DNA of 64,000 nucleotides, taken from the NCBI GenBank assembly GCA_905331475.1, contig CAJNYU010001873.1, positions 1 through 64,000 on the forward strand, in the 5' to 3' direction. Positions 62,315 through 64,000 of this stretch are shown here, one piece after another. The stretch comes from Rotaria socialis (lineage: Eukaryota; Rotifera; Eurotatoria; Philodinida; Philodinidae). The first letter of the stretch is position 1, and the number at the start of each line of letters is the position of its first letter. Both the position numbers and the translations under genes were made by a program. A model generated the notes under the pieces. That model was not told the DNA's origin. It searched no databases and saw only the letters and a program-made list of their open reading frames with translations.

Positions 62315-62800
62315 TTAAAGCAATAAAATTCTACAATTTTTATGGTTGCTCGAAAATTTATCAATTACACGTTCATAATTAATCTCAAAATCCCGCTCAA
62401 TAGCCATTACTGTTAAATCACTTAAACATTCATTTGTCATTGAATTCCGAAGATAATTCTTAATTATTTTCATCTTTGAAAACAATCTCTCACAAGTAAC
62501 TTGTGAAATTGGCATAGTTATGGCATTGGTTATCATTTTTAACGTTTGGGGAAATGCATCTGACATTGAAATTAATTCATTATACAATTCAATAACATTA
62601 TTGACTTTTTTCGATTGAAGCATGGGTTTAATAACAAGAAATTCATTTTTGAGTGCACTCGAATCTCCACCAATATGAAAGCAAAATTCATCGATGGCAT
62701 CAATATTAAGAAAAGTGGTACTATTTGGATAAATGGTGGAGGTACTTTTCATCAATGATAATGTTTTCGATGAAAATCTATCATTTAGCTCTACCAACAT
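62315..62800 (-). pseudogene. hAT transposase, C-terminal dimerisation domain
   Basis: A 161-residue frame ending CRILLL. The motif ISQVTCERLFSKMKIIKNYL followed by RNSMTNECLSDLTVMAIE is the hAT C-terminal dimerisation domain. Its conserved Cys-Glu-Arg-x-Phe-Ser is intact, in the style of the ZMYM/TTF-type hAT group. The N-terminal BED/TTF finger and the catalytic DDE region are missing; the region 62820-63050 carries no long frame. The element is therefore non-autonomous. Confidence 0.85.
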
Positions 62801-63054
62801 GCAATCAATAACGTTTTTTAGATTGCATTTGTGGAGATTATAATTTAGGTTTAGGCAAGATTAGCAGAAGAGAGTTTTTGTATAGTTACGGCGAACAACT
62901 AATTAGAAACTGAAGACAAATCTCTACGACGTAGTCATAGTATTGTCGCAGTGTTAATATCAGAAAAAATTAAACTCATTGAGAAATTTCTAAAAAAACA
63001 TCTGAGGGGGCTCAGCTTACACTAGCCCCCCTGTGACGGCATAACGTCACCTAT

Positions 63055-63340
63055 CCCAGGTCGAACATACACGGTCGTATACGACGGTAAATCGCCGTAT
63101 TTGGCCGTATTACATGGCTCCGTATTACGATCGTAAATCTCCGTGCCGTATACGGCGAAATACGGCGCTTTACGGTCGTTTTTGATCGTATTTCACCGTA
63201 TTACGACACGGAGATTTACGATCGTAATACGGAGCCATGTAATACGGCCAAATACGGCGATTTACCGTCGTATACGGCAGAAAACGGCCGTATACGGCCC
63301 GTATTTCACCGTATACGGACGTCGTAAAGCTCGTCCTGGG
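63055..63340. mobile_element. 286-bp CCCAGG element, 66-bp perfect hairpin of CGTATACGG words
   Basis: Ends CCCAGGTCGAACATAC and its diverged inverse (GCTCGTCCTGGG). The arms 63080-63145 and 63207-63272 are a perfect 66-base inverted repeat around a 61-base loop. Nearly the whole element is built from CCGTAT, CGTATACGG, AATACGGC and ACGATCGTAA. It is nested inside the hAT relic and is probably recent, given the perfect arms. Confidence 0.9.
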
Positions 63341-63958
63341 GTATTATGTGCTGATACTAACTATGCTTGTACATATATTTTCTCAATATAACTTCTTGAT
63401 TCTTATTGCCTAGCTACTACCCGCGTCTTTACTTTTATCTGTATCTTTCTTTTATTCATTAGCTTGTTACTTTTCTTCTCTGTTAGTTGGTTCTATCATA
63501 ATCAACTCCTTTTTTCTTCTTCTTTTTCTTCTACGTGACTCTAAAACTTCTTCTTCTGGAAGTCTTGTCAAATCGTACAACTTATCCTTGTTGTATCTAT
63601 TGTTTCATTGATTAATTCTAATCTACTAAATAAATTAGTGAATTCTCATTCAAGTTTCATTTTCTTATTTACCTCATCTTGTCATTTGCCGTCATGTCAT
63701 TGTGGCATTTGTCAATACTTAAACAGTCGCGTCTTCACCTAAATCTTAATCGTTAAAATAACGACGTGACACCCCCCTCCCTGGCGCCGCCACTAGCAGC
63801 GGCTGGATTTTCTTCCTAAAAATCGGCGGCGGCGGCTCAGCCTCCACATTGCTTTATGTGACTCTAAGTCGTTTTGTCATTGCACCATATCAAACGCACA
63901 ATATTTTAAGAATGGAATTGAGAGACACACGGCTAACGGTTGGCTATAGCTGTTCGCA
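63341..63958. other. Right part of the hAT relic and flanking DNA, no gene
   Basis: AT- and CT-rich with no recognisable frame. CTAGCAGCGGCTGG and CGGCGGCGGCGGCTC near 63793-63840 are GC-rich words around the hAT right end. Confidence 0.5.
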
Positions 63959-64000
63959 TCCTTCGTAGTATAGTGGTTAATACTTCATTCCTTCACAATG
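63959..64000 (+). tRNA. Partial tRNA-Glu-like gene at the window edge
   Basis: TCCTTCG (acceptor), TA, GTATAGTGGTTAATAC (D arm, A box) and an anticodon arm with loop CCTTCAC between TCATT and AATG fit a tRNA whose anticodon would be TTC (Glu). The usual T33 is C, which may mark a pseudogene or tRNA-derived repeat. The T arm lies outside the window. Confidence 0.5.

Larger units (their letters stand above)
62109..63796. mobile_element. hAT element relic with CTAGYGGCGGCRCCAGG ends
   Basis: CTAGCGGCGGCACCAGGAA at the left and its inverse (TCCCTGGCGCCGCCACTAG) at the right form about 19-bp ends. GGGGGCTCAGCCCC-type palindromes lie near the ends. It carries the 3' part of a hAT transposase (62315-62800, minus strand) and a nested CCCAGG element at 63055-63340. 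The flanks (TTCATAAC versus GCAGCGGC) show no target duplication. Confidence 0.75.

Noticed and set aside
63143-63391. 82-codon Tyr/Arg/Thr-rich open frame
   Set aside because: It is a translation of the CGTATACGG palindrome, not a gene.
1-64000. CRISPR array or prokaryotic operon
   Set aside because: No regularly spaced identical repeats with unique spacers occur; spliced genes show the DNA is eukaryotic.

Overview
The window is eukaryotic nuclear DNA, AT-rich, with small GT-AG introns (mostly about 45-90 bp) and a dense load of short DNA-transposon-like insertions. The gene families (NHL-repeat secreted proteins, ART-fold ADP-ribosyltransferase, DUF4476, F-box-like proteins, PIGW, STRA6-like, a bacterial-type serine hydrolase) and the scattered GGGTGTGGG-type words, which resemble bdelloid telomeric repeats, suggest a bdelloid rotifer, perhaps of the Rotaria or Didymodactylos kind. 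This is inference from family content; no search could be run.

Layout. 1-6 kb: no gene at first, then a decayed transposase-like gene (2.4-5.8 kb). 6.1-7.3 kb: a foldback element built from the word ACTAGTC. 8.3-8.9 kb: a two-ZZ-finger protein. 12-17 kb: a broken glutathione S-transferase, a CCCGCC-rich hAT-like element, an ADP-ribosyltransferase gene with one internal stop and a changed catalytic Arg, and a 2-kb TA-flanked element. 17-19.6 kb: a diverged direct duplication enclosing a DUF4476 gene. 21.7-23.6 kb: NHL-repeat secreted protein. 24.9-26.2 kb: beta-lactamase-family hydrolase with all three motifs but one in-frame stop. 28.1-30.5 kb: complete 13-exon DBH-like monooxygenase. 35.3-38.7 kb: STRA6-like retinol-transporter homologue in seven exons on the minus strand, with its 5' end next to a large palindromic element that contains an assembly gap. 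40.6-43.3 kb: F-box-like pseudogene. 43.7-52.6 kb: PIGW pseudogene and three vWA copies in a local duplication array; only the first vWA copy is intact. 53-57 kb: repeats and a FLYWCH/MULE-associated C-terminal fragment. 59.5-61.6 kb: a small coiled-coil protein and an importin-alpha pseudogene. 62.1-63.8 kb: hAT element with a transposase relic. The right edge has a partial tRNA-like gene.

The most striking feature is a set of non-autonomous elements that each use their own short word, repeated many times in both orientations, between short inverted termini. Four share CCCAGG-like ends (6129-7338, 54240-54354, 60522-60732, 63055-63340); others have hAT-like ends (12426-13620, 38893-40156) or TA-flanked ends (14923-16965). 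One CCCAGG element sits inside an importin-alpha exon and the uninterrupted site can be read directly. A separate family of small hairpins has telomere-like GGGTGTGGG arms; one truncates a vWA gene.

Frameshifts, stops and truncations are common, so most genes here look like decaying duplicates. The clearly intact models are the ZZ protein, DUF4476, DBH-like monooxygenase (with one odd intron), the seven STRA6-like exons, the first vWA gene and the small coiled-coil protein.
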